Shown here in pieces: positions 8,508 through 16,525 of a stretch of DNA of 64,000 nt; position 1 is the stretch's first letter, and every line of letters begins with the position of its first letter. Source of the DNA: Streptomyces cellostaticus (GTDB lineage: Bacteria; Actinomycetota; Actinomycetes; Streptomycetales; Streptomycetaceae); the NCBI RefSeq assembly GCF_001513965.1, contig NZ_KQ948034.1, positions 1 through 64,000 of the forward strand, in the 5' to 3' direction. The notes beneath the pieces were generated by a model, which saw only the letters and a list, made by a program, of their open reading frames with translations, ran no database searches and was not told the origin of the DNA. Position numbers and translations under genes: made by a program.

Positions 8508-9452
8508 GTGCTGGAAGAAGTCGAGCGCTGGCTGGCCACCCGCTCCTGGTCCGTGACCGAACGCCCGCTCCACAAGATCCTGGCGGCCAAGCACCGCACG
8601 GGCCAGTCGGTCTCCGTCGTGCTGCCCGCGCTCAACGAGGAGGAGACGGTCGGCGACATCGTCGCCGTCATCCGCCACGACCTCATGCAGCAGGTCCCGC
8701 TGGTCGACGAGATCGTCGTCGTCGACTCCGGGTCCACCGACCGCACCTCCGAGGCCGCCGCTTCCGCGGGCGCCCGGGTCGTCCACCGCGACGACATCCT
8801 CCCGCGCATCCCGGCCGTCCCGGGCAAGGGCGAGGTGCTGTGGCGCTCCCTGCTGGTGACCAGCGGGGACGTCGTCTGTTTCATCGACGCCGACCTGAAG
8901 GAGTTCTCCTCCGACTTCGTCTCCGGGATCGTCGGCCCGCTGCTCACCGACCCGGACATCGACCTCGTCAAGGCGATGTACGACCGCCCGCTCGGCGGCG
9001 CAGCAGGCCAGGGCGGCCGGGTCACCGAACTCATGGCCCGCCCGCTGCTGAACATGCACTGGCCGCAGCTGGCCGGATTCGTCCAGCCGCTGGGCGGCGA
9101 GTACGCGGCCCGCCGCTCCCTGCTGGAGCAGCTGCCGTTCCCGGTGGGCTACGGCGTGGAGCTGGGCATGCTGGTGGACGCGCTGCACCTGGTGGGCCTG
9201 GACGCCCTCGCCCAGGTGGACGTCGGCGTGCGCAAGCACCGCCACCAGGACGGGCAGGCCCTGGGCCGGATGGCCGCGGCGATCTACCGCACCGCCCAGC
9301 TGCGGCTGGCCCGCGGCCACCTCGTCCGGCCCTCCCTCACCCAGTTCGAGCGGGGCGAGGACGGTTTCGAGCCACGCACCTACTCAGTCGACACCGAGGA
9401 ACGGCCGCCGATGGCGGAGATCGCGGAGTACGCGGCACGCCGGGTCGCCTGA
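8508..9452 (+). CDS. gpgS: Glucosyl-3-phosphoglycerate synthase
   Basis: The 314-residue GT81 enzyme transfers glucose from NDP-glucose to 3-phosphoglycerate. Visible motifs are SVVLPALNEEETVGDIV (nucleotide binding), IVVVDSGSTDRT, the metal-binding DADLKEFSSDF, and RKHRHQDGQAL near the end. In mycobacteria it begins methylglucose lipopolysaccharide synthesis; in Streptomyces glucosylglycerate is a likely product. GTG 8508 follows GTGAGGAG. It is divergent from thrC and just upstream of otsA, so two glucose-based compatible-solute routes sit side by side. Confidence 0.9.
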   Translation: MLEEVERWLATRSWSVTERPLHKILAAKHRTGQSVSVVLPALNEEETVGDIVAVIRHDLMQQVPLVDEIVVVDSGSTDRTSEAAASAGARVVHRDDILPRIPAVPGKGEVLWRSLLVTSGDVVCFIDADLKEFSSDFVSGIVGPLLTDPDIDLVKAMYDRPLGGAAGQGGRVTELMARPLLNMHWPQLAGFVQPLGGEYAARRSLLEQLPFPVGYGVELGMLVDALHLVGLDALAQVDVGVRKHRHQDGQALGRMAAAIYRTAQLRLARGHLVRPSLTQFERGEDGFEPRTYSVDTEERPPMAEIAEYAARRVA

Positions 9453-9540
9453 GGGGGCGCACGAGAACGGCTGTATACAGCCCCCCTTCTGGGGCAGACC
9501 GTACGTTTGAGCGTTTCCGGGCCGGGCTAGGTTGAGGCGT

Positions 9541-10959
9541 ATGGCTTCCACCCACGGTGCTGAGGTGCTGGTCGCGTCCAACCGCGGCCCGGTTTCGTAC
9601 GAGGTCCTCGAGAACGGCTCGCTGCACGCCAAGCGGGGCGGCGGCGGACTGGTCTCGGGTCTTTCGGCCATCGGGCCGGACACCGACGCGGTGTGGGTGT
9701 GCGCCGCACTGGGCGACGGCGACCGGGAGGCGGTACGGCGCACGGGCGGCGGGCTGCTGCCGACGGAGGAGACCGGCGGACAGCGCGTACGCATGCTCGA
9801 CATCGACGCGGCGGTGTTCGCCGACGCGTACAACGGCATCGCCAACTCGGTGCTGTGGTTCGTCCACCACATGCTGTACCAGACCCCGCTGGAGCCGGTC
9901 TTCGACGCGGAGTTCCGGCGGCAGTGGGCGTCGTACGAGGCGTACAACCGGGCCTTCGCCGAGGCGCTGGCCGAGGAGGCGGCGGACGGCGCGGCGGTGC
10001 TGATCCAGGACTACCACCTGGCGCTCGCCCCCCGGATGCTCCGCCGACTCCGCCCCGACCTGCGCATCGGCCACTTCTCACACACTCCGTGGGCCCCGCC
10101 GGACTACTTCCGCCTGCTGCCCGACGACATCGCGGCCGAGCTGCTGACCGGCATCCTGGGCGCGGACCGGGCGGCGTTCCTGACCCGGCGGTGGGCGGAC
10201 GCGTTCACCGACTGCTGTCACGCGGTACTGGGGCCCGGCATCCCGTCCGGGACCCGGATCGGGGTGCACGGACTCGGCGCGGACGCGGACTTCCTGCGGG
10301 AGCGGGCGCACCGGCCGGACGTGACCGAGCGGATGGCCGTACTGCGGGCGGAGATCGGCGAGGGGCGCCGGACGATCGTCCGGGTGGACCGCACCGAGCT
10401 GTCCAAGAACATCGTCCGGGGCCTGCTGGCGTACCGGCAGCTGCTGGACGACCACCCCGAGTGGCGCGAACGGGTGGTGCATCTGGCGTTCGCCTACCCG
10501 TCCCGGCAGGACCTCGCCGTCTACCGCGACTACACGGCCGAGGTGCAGCGGGTGGCGCAGGAGATCAACTCGCACTACGGCACGCCGGGTTGGACACCGG
10601 TTGTGCTGCACGTCAAGGACGACTTCGCGCGTTCTCTGGCCGCGTACCGGCTTGCGGACGTGGCGCTGGTCAACCCGATCCGGGACGGCATGAACCTGGT
10701 CGCCAAGGAGGTACCGGTCGTCTCCGACGAGGGCTGCGCGCTGGTGCTGTCGCGGGAGGCGGGGGCGTACGAGGAGCTGGGCGAGGACGCGATCGTGGTG
10801 AACCCGTACGACATCGGAGGGACGGCGGATGCGCTGCACGCTGCGCTGGGCTGGGCGGGCGGTGAGCGGGCGGAGCGTTCGAAGAGGCTGGCTGCGGCTG
10901 CTACCGCGTTGCCGCCCGCGCAGTGGTTTCTGGATCAGCTGGGTGCACTGGGGCGGTGA
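9541..10959 (+). CDS. otsA: Trehalose-6-phosphate synthase
   Basis: The 472-residue GT20 enzyme joins NDP-glucose and glucose-6-phosphate. Key motifs: VASNRGPVSYE and KRGGGGLVSGL at the N-terminus, IQDYHLALAPRMLR, HTPWAPPDYFRLLP, RVDRTELSKNIVRGLLAYRQLL, and the donor-site NPIRDGMNLVAKE. ATG 9541 gives the usual start; an in-frame TTG lies three codons earlier. The phosphatase otsB is on the opposite strand facing it, rather than in an operon with it. Confidence 0.93.
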   Translation: MASTHGAEVLVASNRGPVSYEVLENGSLHAKRGGGGLVSGLSAIGPDTDAVWVCAALGDGDREAVRRTGGGLLPTEETGGQRVRMLDIDAAVFADAYNGIANSVLWFVHHMLYQTPLEPVFDAEFRRQWASYEAYNRAFAEALAEEAADGAAVLIQDYHLALAPRMLRRLRPDLRIGHFSHTPWAPPDYFRLLPDDIAAELLTGILGADRAAFLTRRWADAFTDCCHAVLGPGIPSGTRIGVHGLGADADFLRERAHRPDVTERMAVLRAEIGEGRRTIVRVDRTELSKNIVRGLLAYRQLLDDHPEWRERVVHLAFAYPSRQDLAVYRDYTAEVQRVAQEINSHYGTPGWTPVVLHVKDDFARSLAAYRLADVALVNPIRDGMNLVAKEVPVVSDEGCALVLSREAGAYEELGEDAIVVNPYDIGGTADALHAALGWAGGERAERSKRLAAAATALPPAQWFLDQLGALGR

Positions 10960-10994
10960 ATGCCGGGCACCCGGCGCTGTAGGCCGTGCCCACC

Positions 10995-11035
10995 CTCCCC
11001 CACTCTCGGCTTCGCTCGAGCGGGGGGGACCCCCA
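10995..11035. terminator. Streptomyces intergenic hairpin between otsA and otsB
   Basis: CTCCCCCACTC ... GAGCGGGGG around a CGGCTTCGCTCG core is followed by ACCCCCAT. This inverted repeat is widespread between Streptomyces genes and here can end both convergent transcripts. Confidence 0.6.
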
Positions 11036-11093
11036 TCGCCCTGCGGAACGACTGCCCACGGCAGTGGGCGGAACGGCTGCTCACGGCGGTTGG

Positions 11094-11927
11094 TCAGGGC
11101 ATGTGGGCTGCCAGTGTGCGGAGCAGGGATACGACTCCCTCGGGGCCGTCGACCACCACGTCCGCGCGCTCTGCCAGTTCCGTGACCTCTGTGCTGCCGC
11201 TGCAGACCAGGAGGCCGGGGATGCCGTCGGAGCGGAGTTTGTCCACGGCCGCGTAGGCGGGGAGGTCGCCGAGGTCGTCGCCGGCGTAGAGGACGGACTC
11301 GGCGCCGGTGGTGCGGACGTGGTCGAGGAAGGCGACGCCCTTGTCCATGCCGGGCGGGCGGAGTTCGAGGACCATCCGGCCGGGCTCGACGATCAGGCCG
11401 TGCCGGGTGGCGAGGTCGGCGAGGGGTTCGCGCAGGGCCTCGAAGGCGGCCTGGGGGTCGTCCGCGCGGCGGGTGTGGACGGCGACGGCCCGGCCCTTCT
11501 CCTCGACCCATGTGCCGTGCCAGGCGCCGATGCGGTCCAGGACGCCGGGCAGCTCGGCGCGGACCGCGGCCACGCCGGGGTGGGGCGGGGGTGCGGTGAC
11601 CGTGCCGGTCGCGGCGTCCCAGCGTTCGGCGCCGTAATGGCCGAGGACGACCAGGTGCTCCAGGCCCGCCGTGCCCGCGAAGCCGCCGTGCCGTACCGCG
11701 ACCCCGGCGGGCCTGCCGGTGATCACGGCGACGGAGGCCACCTTGGGGGCGAGGGCGGCGAGCGCGGGGACGGCGTCGGGGTGGGCGCGGGCCTGCTCGG
11801 GGTCGGCGACGATGGGGGCCAGCGTGCCGTCGAAGTCCAGGCCGATCACTGCGGTGCGCGGCTTGGCGAGGAGCGCGGCGAGTCCGGCTTGGCCAGCCTG
11901 AGTCACCGGAGTCGGCAGAAGGTCCAT
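11094..11927 (-). CDS. otsB: Trehalose-6-phosphate phosphatase
   Basis: The 277-residue HAD enzyme removes phosphate from trehalose-6-phosphate. GLDFDGTLAPI supplies the nucleophile Asp and general acid, VAVITGR is motif II, RPPGMDKGVAFLDHV carries the motif III Lys, and LYAGDDLGDLPAY binds magnesium. AAGGAG sits 5-6 bases before ATG 11927. An IS200/IS605-like element lies within 150 bases upstream and probably sits in or next to the promoter region. Confidence 0.93.
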   Translation of the reverse strand: MDLLPTPVTQAGQAGLAALLAKPRTAVIGLDFDGTLAPIVADPEQARAHPDAVPALAALAPKVASVAVITGRPAGVAVRHGGFAGTAGLEHLVVLGHYGAERWDAATGTVTAPPPHPGVAAVRAELPGVLDRIGAWHGTWVEEKGRAVAVHTRRADDPQAAFEALREPLADLATRHGLIVEPGRMVLELRPPGMDKGVAFLDHVRTTGAESVLYAGDDLGDLPAYAAVDKLRSDGIPGLLVCSGSTEVTELAERADVVVDGPEGVVSLLRTLAAHMP

Positions 11928-12068
11928 CAGATCTCCTTCGAGGGGACCACCGGCTTGGCCGGTGGGGCATCAAGACCTCTTCGGGGTTGCCCGGCGTAGC
12001 CGGGCGGCTCCGTCACACGTTCGTGTGAGGTTCAGGGCTAGGGGATTTCATCTACAGGTGCCGCTTGT

Positions 12069-12509
12069 ATGTTCGCCTCGTGGGCTGTGACCAGGAAAGT
12101 TCGCCGGTTCTCCGGCGGCGTGTACGACCTCGGGCCGCACGTGATGTGGTGGTCGAAGTACCGCCGTCTGGAGCTCCGTGAACGGGTCGAGTCACGCCTT
12201 GAGGAACTGATCCGGGCCAGGGTCGATGAGCGGGGGTGGGAGATCGTGGCGCTCGAAGTGATGTCCGGCCATGTCCACCTGCCCGTCAAGCACGATGTGA
12301 AGTCATCGGCCTCGCATGTCGCGAACCAGTTCGAGAGCTTCACCTCCCGCGTCCTACGCAAGGAGTTCCCACACCTGCGGTCGAAGGCTCCGACCCGGCG
12401 GTCGTCGTCGTACTTCGCCGCCTCGGTCGCCACGGCGAGCGCCGAGACGGTGCAGCCGCACATCGACACCGGGCGGGAACGCCCCTGGAAGAAGAGGGAC
12501 GGCTCGTGA
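12069..12509 (+). CDS. tnpA: IS200-like transposase TnpA, probably inactive
   Basis: The 146-residue protein aligns with Y1 HUH transposases: YDLGPHVMWWSKYRR, the metal-binding HVH at 68-70 in EVMSGHVHLPVKHD, and NQFESFTSRVLRKEFPHLRS. The usual end is AETVERYIATQYERPW, where the Tyr attacks DNA; here it reads AETVQPHIDTGRERPW, so the catalytic Tyr position is His131. PDHVHL has also become SGHVHL. The frame is open but the enzyme should not cleave DNA. Start ATG 12069 is taken from similarity. Confidence 0.85.
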   Translation: MFASWAVTRKVRRFSGGVYDLGPHVMWWSKYRRLELRERVESRLEELIRARVDERGWEIVALEVMSGHVHLPVKHDVKSSASHVANQFESFTSRVLRKEFPHLRSKAPTRRSSSYFAASVATASAETVQPHIDTGRERPWKKRDGS

Positions 12510-13714
12510 ACCGGGCGTACAAGTTCCTCCTGCGCCCCACGGCCGGCCAGAAGGCCACGCTGGGCGAGATGCTGCGGGACCACTGCTCGCTGTACAACGG
12601 CGCTTTGCAGGAACGCCGGGACGCCTGGCGGCACAGCTCGAAGACGAGCATCAAGTACGGGAACCAGTCTGCCCAGCTCAAGGAGATCCGGGCGTTCGAC
12701 CCGGAGCGTCACGGCCGCTGGTCGTTCTCCTCCCAGCAGGCCACCCTGCGCCGCCTCGACAAGGCATTCCAGGCGTTCTTCCGGCGTGTCAAGGCCGGGC
12801 AGACGCCGGGTTACCCCCGCTTCAAGGGCGTCGGGCACTTCGACACCGTGGTGTTCCCGAAGGACGGCGACGGCTGCCGCTGGGACTCCACCCCGCACGA
12901 CCGGCACACCCGCGTGCGCCTCCAAGGCGTCGGGCACGTCCGGGTGCACCAGCACCGGCCCGTGCATGGCCGGGTGAAGACGATCAGCATCAAGCGCGAG
13001 GGGAACCGCTGGTACGTTGTCCTCTCCTGCGACGACGTCCCCGCCGAGCCGCTCCCACCCACTTGCGCGGTGATCGGCATCGACATGGGCACCACGCGCT
13101 TCCTGACAACCTCCGACGGCAAGCATGTCGCCAACCCCAAGTTTCTCGACACGGCGGCCGCCGAGCTGGCCGACGCGCAGCGGCACCTCGCGACGTTCCC
13201 CAAGCGCGCCCAGCAGCGCAACAAGAAGCACCGTGCGGCGGCCCGCAAGGTCGCCAAGCTGCACGCCAAGATCCGCAAGCAGCGCCTCGACTTCCACCAC
13301 AAGACCGCGCTCGCCCTGGTCCGCGACCACGACGCGATCGCGCACGAGCGGCTCAACACGGCGGGCATGACCCGTGCACCCAAGCCCAAGCCCGACCCCA
13401 AGACGCCCGGCGCCTTCCTGCCGAACGGCGCCGCCGCGAAGGCCGGGCTCAACCGCAGGATCCTCGACGCGGGTTGGGCGCAGTTCCTCGGAATCCTGGC
13501 GAATAAGGCTGAGAGTGCCGGTCGCCTCCTGGTTCCGGTGGACGCGCGCAACACCTCCCGCACGTGCCTCGCATGCGGGCACGTCGCAAAGGAGAACCGC
13601 ACCACCCAAGCGAAGTTCGAATGCGTCACGTGCGGCTTCACAGCGAACGCCGACCACGTCGGCGCGACGAACGTCTTCAACAGGGCCGGGCTGGTCCTCT
13701 GCGACGTGGCCTAG
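12506..13714 (+). CDS. tnpB: TnpB, RNA-guided RuvC-like nuclease of the IS element
   Basis: The 402-residue protein starts at GTG 12506, overlapping the tnpA stop. It has the N-terminal HTH_OrfB region (NRAYKFLLRPTAGQ), and all RuvC residues appear present: D193 in IGIDMG, E281 in AIAHERLN, D383 in ANADHVGATN. A zinc ribbon is formed by C354, C357, C373 and C376. TnpB proteins are guided by an RNA from the element's right end and cut near the insertion site. The guide would come from the 3' end of this gene and the next 100 bases or so. Confidence 0.92.
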   Translation: MNRAYKFLLRPTAGQKATLGEMLRDHCSLYNGALQERRDAWRHSSKTSIKYGNQSAQLKEIRAFDPERHGRWSFSSQQATLRRLDKAFQAFFRRVKAGQTPGYPRFKGVGHFDTVVFPKDGDGCRWDSTPHDRHTRVRLQGVGHVRVHQHRPVHGRVKTISIKREGNRWYVVLSCDDVPAEPLPPTCAVIGIDMGTTRFLTTSDGKHVANPKFLDTAAAELADAQRHLATFPKRAQQRNKKHRAAARKVAKLHAKIRKQRLDFHHKTALALVRDHDAIAHERLNTAGMTRAPKPKPDPKTPGAFLPNGAAAKAGLNRRILDAGWAQFLGILANKAESAGRLLVPVDARNTSRTCLACGHVAKENRTTQAKFECVTCGFTANADHVGATNVFNRAGLVLCDVA

Positions 13715-13730
13715 CCACCGGCACAGGAAG

Positions 13731-13750
13731 CCCGCGACGTCAGTCGTGGG
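13731..13750 (+). ncRNA. Right-end hairpin, candidate omega/reRNA region
   Basis: CCCGCGAC-GTCA-GTCGTGGG forms an 8-bp stem with one G-T pair, 17 bases past the tnpB stop. In IS605 elements this stem marks the right end, and the TnpB guide RNA spans it. Extent and processing cannot be read from sequence alone. Confidence 0.45.
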
Positions 13751-13934
13751 TGGAGTCACAGAGCGACACTATCCAGGTCAGGCCGGACTCACTCCCGGGG
13801 ATCCGCCCCAGACCCCGTTTTCCCATCCGCCCACCCGTCTCGGTCAGCTGAGTAGCGCAACATCAACGAGCCCTGGCAGCACTCCCCCTTCCGGCGCGTT
13901 TCTGCTAACAGATACGAATGGGCGGGTGGGAAAG

Positions 13935-14159
13935 TCAGCGCTCCGACCGCCGGGACTCCCGCACCCGCCGCAAACGGTTCACCGTCACCGGATCCAGTGC
14001 CAGCGCTCTCGCGTCGTCCAGCAGTGCGTTGAGAAGCTGGTAGTAGCGCACCGGCGCCAGGCCCAGTTCCTCGCGTATCGCCCGCTCCTTCGCGCCGGGG
14101 CCGGAAAAGCCCCGGCGCTCCAGCGCGAGGATGGCCTTTTCACGGCTGCCCAGTTCCAT
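13935..14159 (-). CDS. DUF3263 family protein
   Basis: The 74-residue protein reads ELGSREKAILALERRGFSGPG, then GLAPVRYYQLLNALLDDARALALDPVTVNRLRRV, the DUF3263 pattern of actinobacteria. It is helical and probably adopts a helix-turn-helix-like fold related to small DNA-binding proteins. No enzymatic residues are seen. It lies between the IS element and the sugar-binding protein gene, same strand as the latter. Function unknown. Confidence 0.85.
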   Translation of the reverse strand: MELGSREKAILALERRGFSGPGAKERAIREELGLAPVRYYQLLNALLDDARALALDPVTVNRLRRVRESRRSER

Positions 14160-14194
14160 GTGCGCAACCGTAACGCCAGGCACCGACAACCGGC

Positions 14195-15475
14195 TCAGCC
14201 GGCGGAAGCCGAACCGCTGTCGGCCGTCGTCGCCGTCGCCTGCAGGCGGGTCAGGATGCCGGAGGGGCTGCCGTCGGGGGCGACCGCCTGGCCGATGTCC
14301 TTCTTCACGGCCACGCTGACCGCCGCCCAGGAGGTCTTGCCGACCGGGTACAGCTGGGAGGTCGGCAGCTGGTCGAGGAAGGGGTGCAGATCCTTGTCCT
14401 GGGCCGAGCCGGAGTCGCTCATGGTGTTGGACGCGGAACCGGTGACCGGCAGCAGCCCGTACTCGTGGGAGAAGGCGAGGACGTTCTTCTCCGAGTAGAC
14501 GAAGTCGAGGAAGTCGCCTATCTGCTTGGCGTGCCCGTTCTGCTTGAAGCCCATCATCCAGTCGGTGACGCCCATCGCGGCCTTGGCCTTGCCGGTGCGG
14601 CCCGGCATCGGGACCATGCCGAACTGCACGCCCTTCTTTCCGGCCTGCTGGATCAGCGTGGGATGCCCGTTGAGCATGCCGACCTGGCCGTCGGCGAAGG
14701 CGGCGAAGGCGGCGGCGCGGTTGAGCTTGCCGGGGGCGACGGGACCGGTCAGGCCCTTGCCGACCAGCTCGTCCTTGAGCCAGCTGAAGGTCTGGACGTT
14801 CTGCGCGGAGTCGATGGTGTAGGTGCCGATGTCGTCGGTGTAGCCGTTGCCGCCGCTCAGCAGCCACTGCATGGTCTCGGCCTGGGCCTCCTCGGGGCCC
14901 AGCGGCAGCGCGTAGGGGTACTTCACGCCCTTGTCCTTGAGCGCCTTCGCGTCGGCCGCCAGCTCGCTCCAGGTGGTGGGCGGCGCGATGCCGGCCTTGG
15001 CGAACAGGGTCTTGTTGTAGAAGAGCACCCGGGTGGAGGCGGCGAACGGGATGCCGTACTGCACGTGCTTCCACTCGCCCGCGTCGGCGAGCTGGGAGAG
15101 GAAGTCGGCCTGGGTGCGGATGGAGAGCAGGTCGGAGGCCGGGTAGAGCTTGTCCGCGGCAGCGTAGTCGGCGTAGGCGCCGATCTGGGCCAGGTCGGGG
15201 GCGTGCCCGGCGTCGACCATCTCCTTGACCTTGGCGTCGACGTCGTTCCAGGAGTAGACGCTGACCTCGACCTTCACGCCGGAGTGCTGGGACTCGTACT
15301 CCTTGGCCAGCTTATCCCAGTACTTCTGCGAGCTGCTGGCGGCGGAGTCGCCGTAGTCGGCCGCGACCAGCTTGAGGGTCACGTCGGAGGACCCCGTGCT
15401 CCCGCAGCCTCCGAGGACCGCCGTCATGCCCAGTGCGGACACCACCGCGATCGTTCCTGCCGTACGCCGACCCAC
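14195..15475 (-). CDS. Extracellular sugar-binding lipoprotein (ABC importer, family 1)
   Basis: The 426-residue protein starts at GTG 15475. Residues 2-23 are a lipoprotein signal (GRRTAGTIAVVSALGMTAVLGG) followed by Cys. The mature part follows MalE/DasA-like binding proteins: AKEYESQHSGVKVEVSVYSWNDV, DLAQIGAYADY, VLFYNKTLFAKAGI-PPTTWSEL, LFxxGQVGMLNGHP-type loop and MGVTDWMMGF. No permease genes adjoin it. It is divergent from nagK, with two DasR-like sites in between, so an amino sugar or chito-oligosaccharide ligand is likely. An ATG at 15523 would add an upstream segment without a ribosome-binding site. Confidence 0.85.
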   Translation of the reverse strand: MGRRTAGTIAVVSALGMTAVLGGCGSTGSSDVTLKLVAADYGDSAASSSQKYWDKLAKEYESQHSGVKVEVSVYSWNDVDAKVKEMVDAGHAPDLAQIGAYADYAAADKLYPASDLLSIRTQADFLSQLADAGEWKHVQYGIPFAASTRVLFYNKTLFAKAGIAPPTTWSELAADAKALKDKGVKYPYALPLGPEEAQAETMQWLLSGGNGYTDDIGTYTIDSAQNVQTFSWLKDELVGKGLTGPVAPGKLNRAAAFAAFADGQVGMLNGHPTLIQQAGKKGVQFGMVPMPGRTGKAKAAMGVTDWMMGFKQNGHAKQIGDFLDFVYSEKNVLAFSHEYGLLPVTGSASNTMSDSGSAQDKDLHPFLDQLPTSQLYPVGKTSWAAVSVAVKKDIGQAVAPDGSPSGILTRLQATATTADSGSASAG

Positions 15476-15523
15476 CGTCAAAGCCCCAACCCTGCTGTCT
15501 GACCGTTCAATATATGGACACAT

Positions 15524-15539
15524 AAGGTCTACACCACGT
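15524..15539. promoter_or_regulatory. DasR-like operator (dre) 1
   Basis: AAGGTCTACACCACGT resembles the dre consensus built on TGGTCTAGACCA. It lies on the side of the sugar-binding protein gene. Confidence 0.6.
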
Positions 15540-15540
15540 G

Positions 15541-15556
15541 AGTGGACTAGACCTCT
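15541..15556. promoter_or_regulatory. DasR-like operator (dre) 2
   Basis: AGTGGACTAGACCTCT matches the dre consensus at most positions and lies 28 bases before the nagK start. DasR is a GntR repressor released by glucosamine-6-phosphate. Confidence 0.75.
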
Positions 15557-15583
15557 TGCGGGTCCGCGGGCCACACTGTCCCC

Positions 15584-16525
15584 GTGAGACATGTCATCGC
15601 CCTGGACGTGGGCGGTACCGGGATGAAGGCGGCCCTCGTCGGCGACGACGGCGCGCTGCTGCACCGCGCCCGCCGCGCGACCGGCCGCGAGCGCGGCCCC
15701 GACGCGGTGGTCGCGGACATCCTCGACTTCGCCGCCGAGCTGCGCGCGTACGGCGTCGAGCGCTACGGCGAACCGGCCGCCGCTGCCGGCCTCGCGGTCC
15801 CCGGCATCGTCGACGAGGAGCACGGCGTCGCCGTCTACGCGGCCAACCTCGGCTGGCGGGACGTACCCCTGCGCGCGCTGCTCGCCGACCGGCTCGGCGT
15901 GCCCGTGGCGCTCGGCCACGACGTGCGCACCGGCGGGCTCGCCGAGGGCCGGATCGGCGCGGGCAAGGGTGCCGACCGGTTCCTGTTCGTGCCGCTCGGC
16001 ACCGGGATCGCCGGCGCCATCGGCATCGACGGCCGGGTCGAGTCCGGCGCGCACGGCTTCGCGGGCGAGATCGGCCACGTCGTCGTACGACCGTCCGGCA
16101 TCCCCTGTCCCTGCGGGCAGCGCGGCTGTCTGGAGCGGTACGCCTCCGCGTCCGCGGTCAGCGAGGCGTGGGCAGCGGCCTGCGGAGACCCGGAAGCGGA
16201 CGCGGCCGACTGCGCGAAAGCAGTCGCGTCCGGTGACCCGAACGCCGTCCGGATCTGGCAGGAGGCGGTGGACGCGCTCGCCGACGGACTGGTGACCGCG
16301 CTCACCCTGCTGGACCCACGCACGCTGATCATCGGTGGCGGCCTGGCCGAGGCGGGGGAAGTGTTGTTCCAGCCCCTGCGGGATGCCGTCCGGCAGCGGG
16401 TCACCTTCCAGAAACTGCCGTCCATCGTCCCCGCGGCCCTCGGCGACACGGCCGGCTGCCTGGGCGCGGGGCTGCTTGCGCGGGATCTCCTCAACCACAC
16501 CGACCGTACGGAGGTAACCCCCTGA
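15584..16525 (+). CDS. nagK: N-acetylglucosamine kinase, ROK family
   Basis: The 313-residue ROK kinase has the ATP-binding IALDVGGTGMKAALV, the sugar-binding GHAxF-like region HGFAGEIGHVVV, and the zinc motif CPCGQRGCLERYAS. Catalytic Asp lies in LGHDVRTGGLAE. It should phosphorylate GlcNAc at position 6, feeding nagA, whose ATG overlaps its stop by one base. GTG 15584 gives the family start; no clear ribosome-binding site precedes it. Control by DasR is expected from the two upstream sites. Confidence 0.9.
   Translation: MRHVIALDVGGTGMKAALVGDDGALLHRARRATGRERGPDAVVADILDFAAELRAYGVERYGEPAAAAGLAVPGIVDEEHGVAVYAANLGWRDVPLRALLADRLGVPVALGHDVRTGGLAEGRIGAGKGADRFLFVPLGTGIAGAIGIDGRVESGAHGFAGEIGHVVVRPSGIPCPCGQRGCLERYASASAVSEAWAAACGDPEADAADCAKAVASGDPNAVRIWQEAVDALADGLVTALTLLDPRTLIIGGGLAEAGEVLFQPLRDAVRQRVTFQKLPSIVPAALGDTAGCLGAGLLARDLLNHTDRTEVTP

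Larger units (their letters stand above)
11985..13772 (+). mobile_element. IS200/IS605-family insertion sequence
   Basis: The element carries tnpA then tnpB on the plus strand, overlapping by GTGA. Subterminal hairpins lie at both sides: GCCCGGC/GCCGGGC (11989-12005) and TCACAC/GTGTGA (12013-12028) on the left, CCCGCGAC/GTCGTGGG (13731-13750) on the right. The left hairpin with its trailing GTCAC resembles the right one. Exact ends are approximate because IS605 elements have no terminal inverted repeats or target duplications. Confidence 0.75.

Noticed and set aside
12000..13800. Composite transposon or integrated plasmid around the IS element
   Set aside because: Only one element is present, with no integrase, no replication genes and no flanking direct repeats.
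13804..13934. Inverted repeat CCCACCCG/CGGGTGGG beyond the IS right end
   Set aside because: The arms are about 95 bases apart and short; base composition alone can explain them.
15476..16498. Extension of the sugar-binding protein frame far upstream on the minus strand
   Set aside because: It runs antisense through nagK. The lipoprotein signal starting at 15475 marks the true N-terminus.
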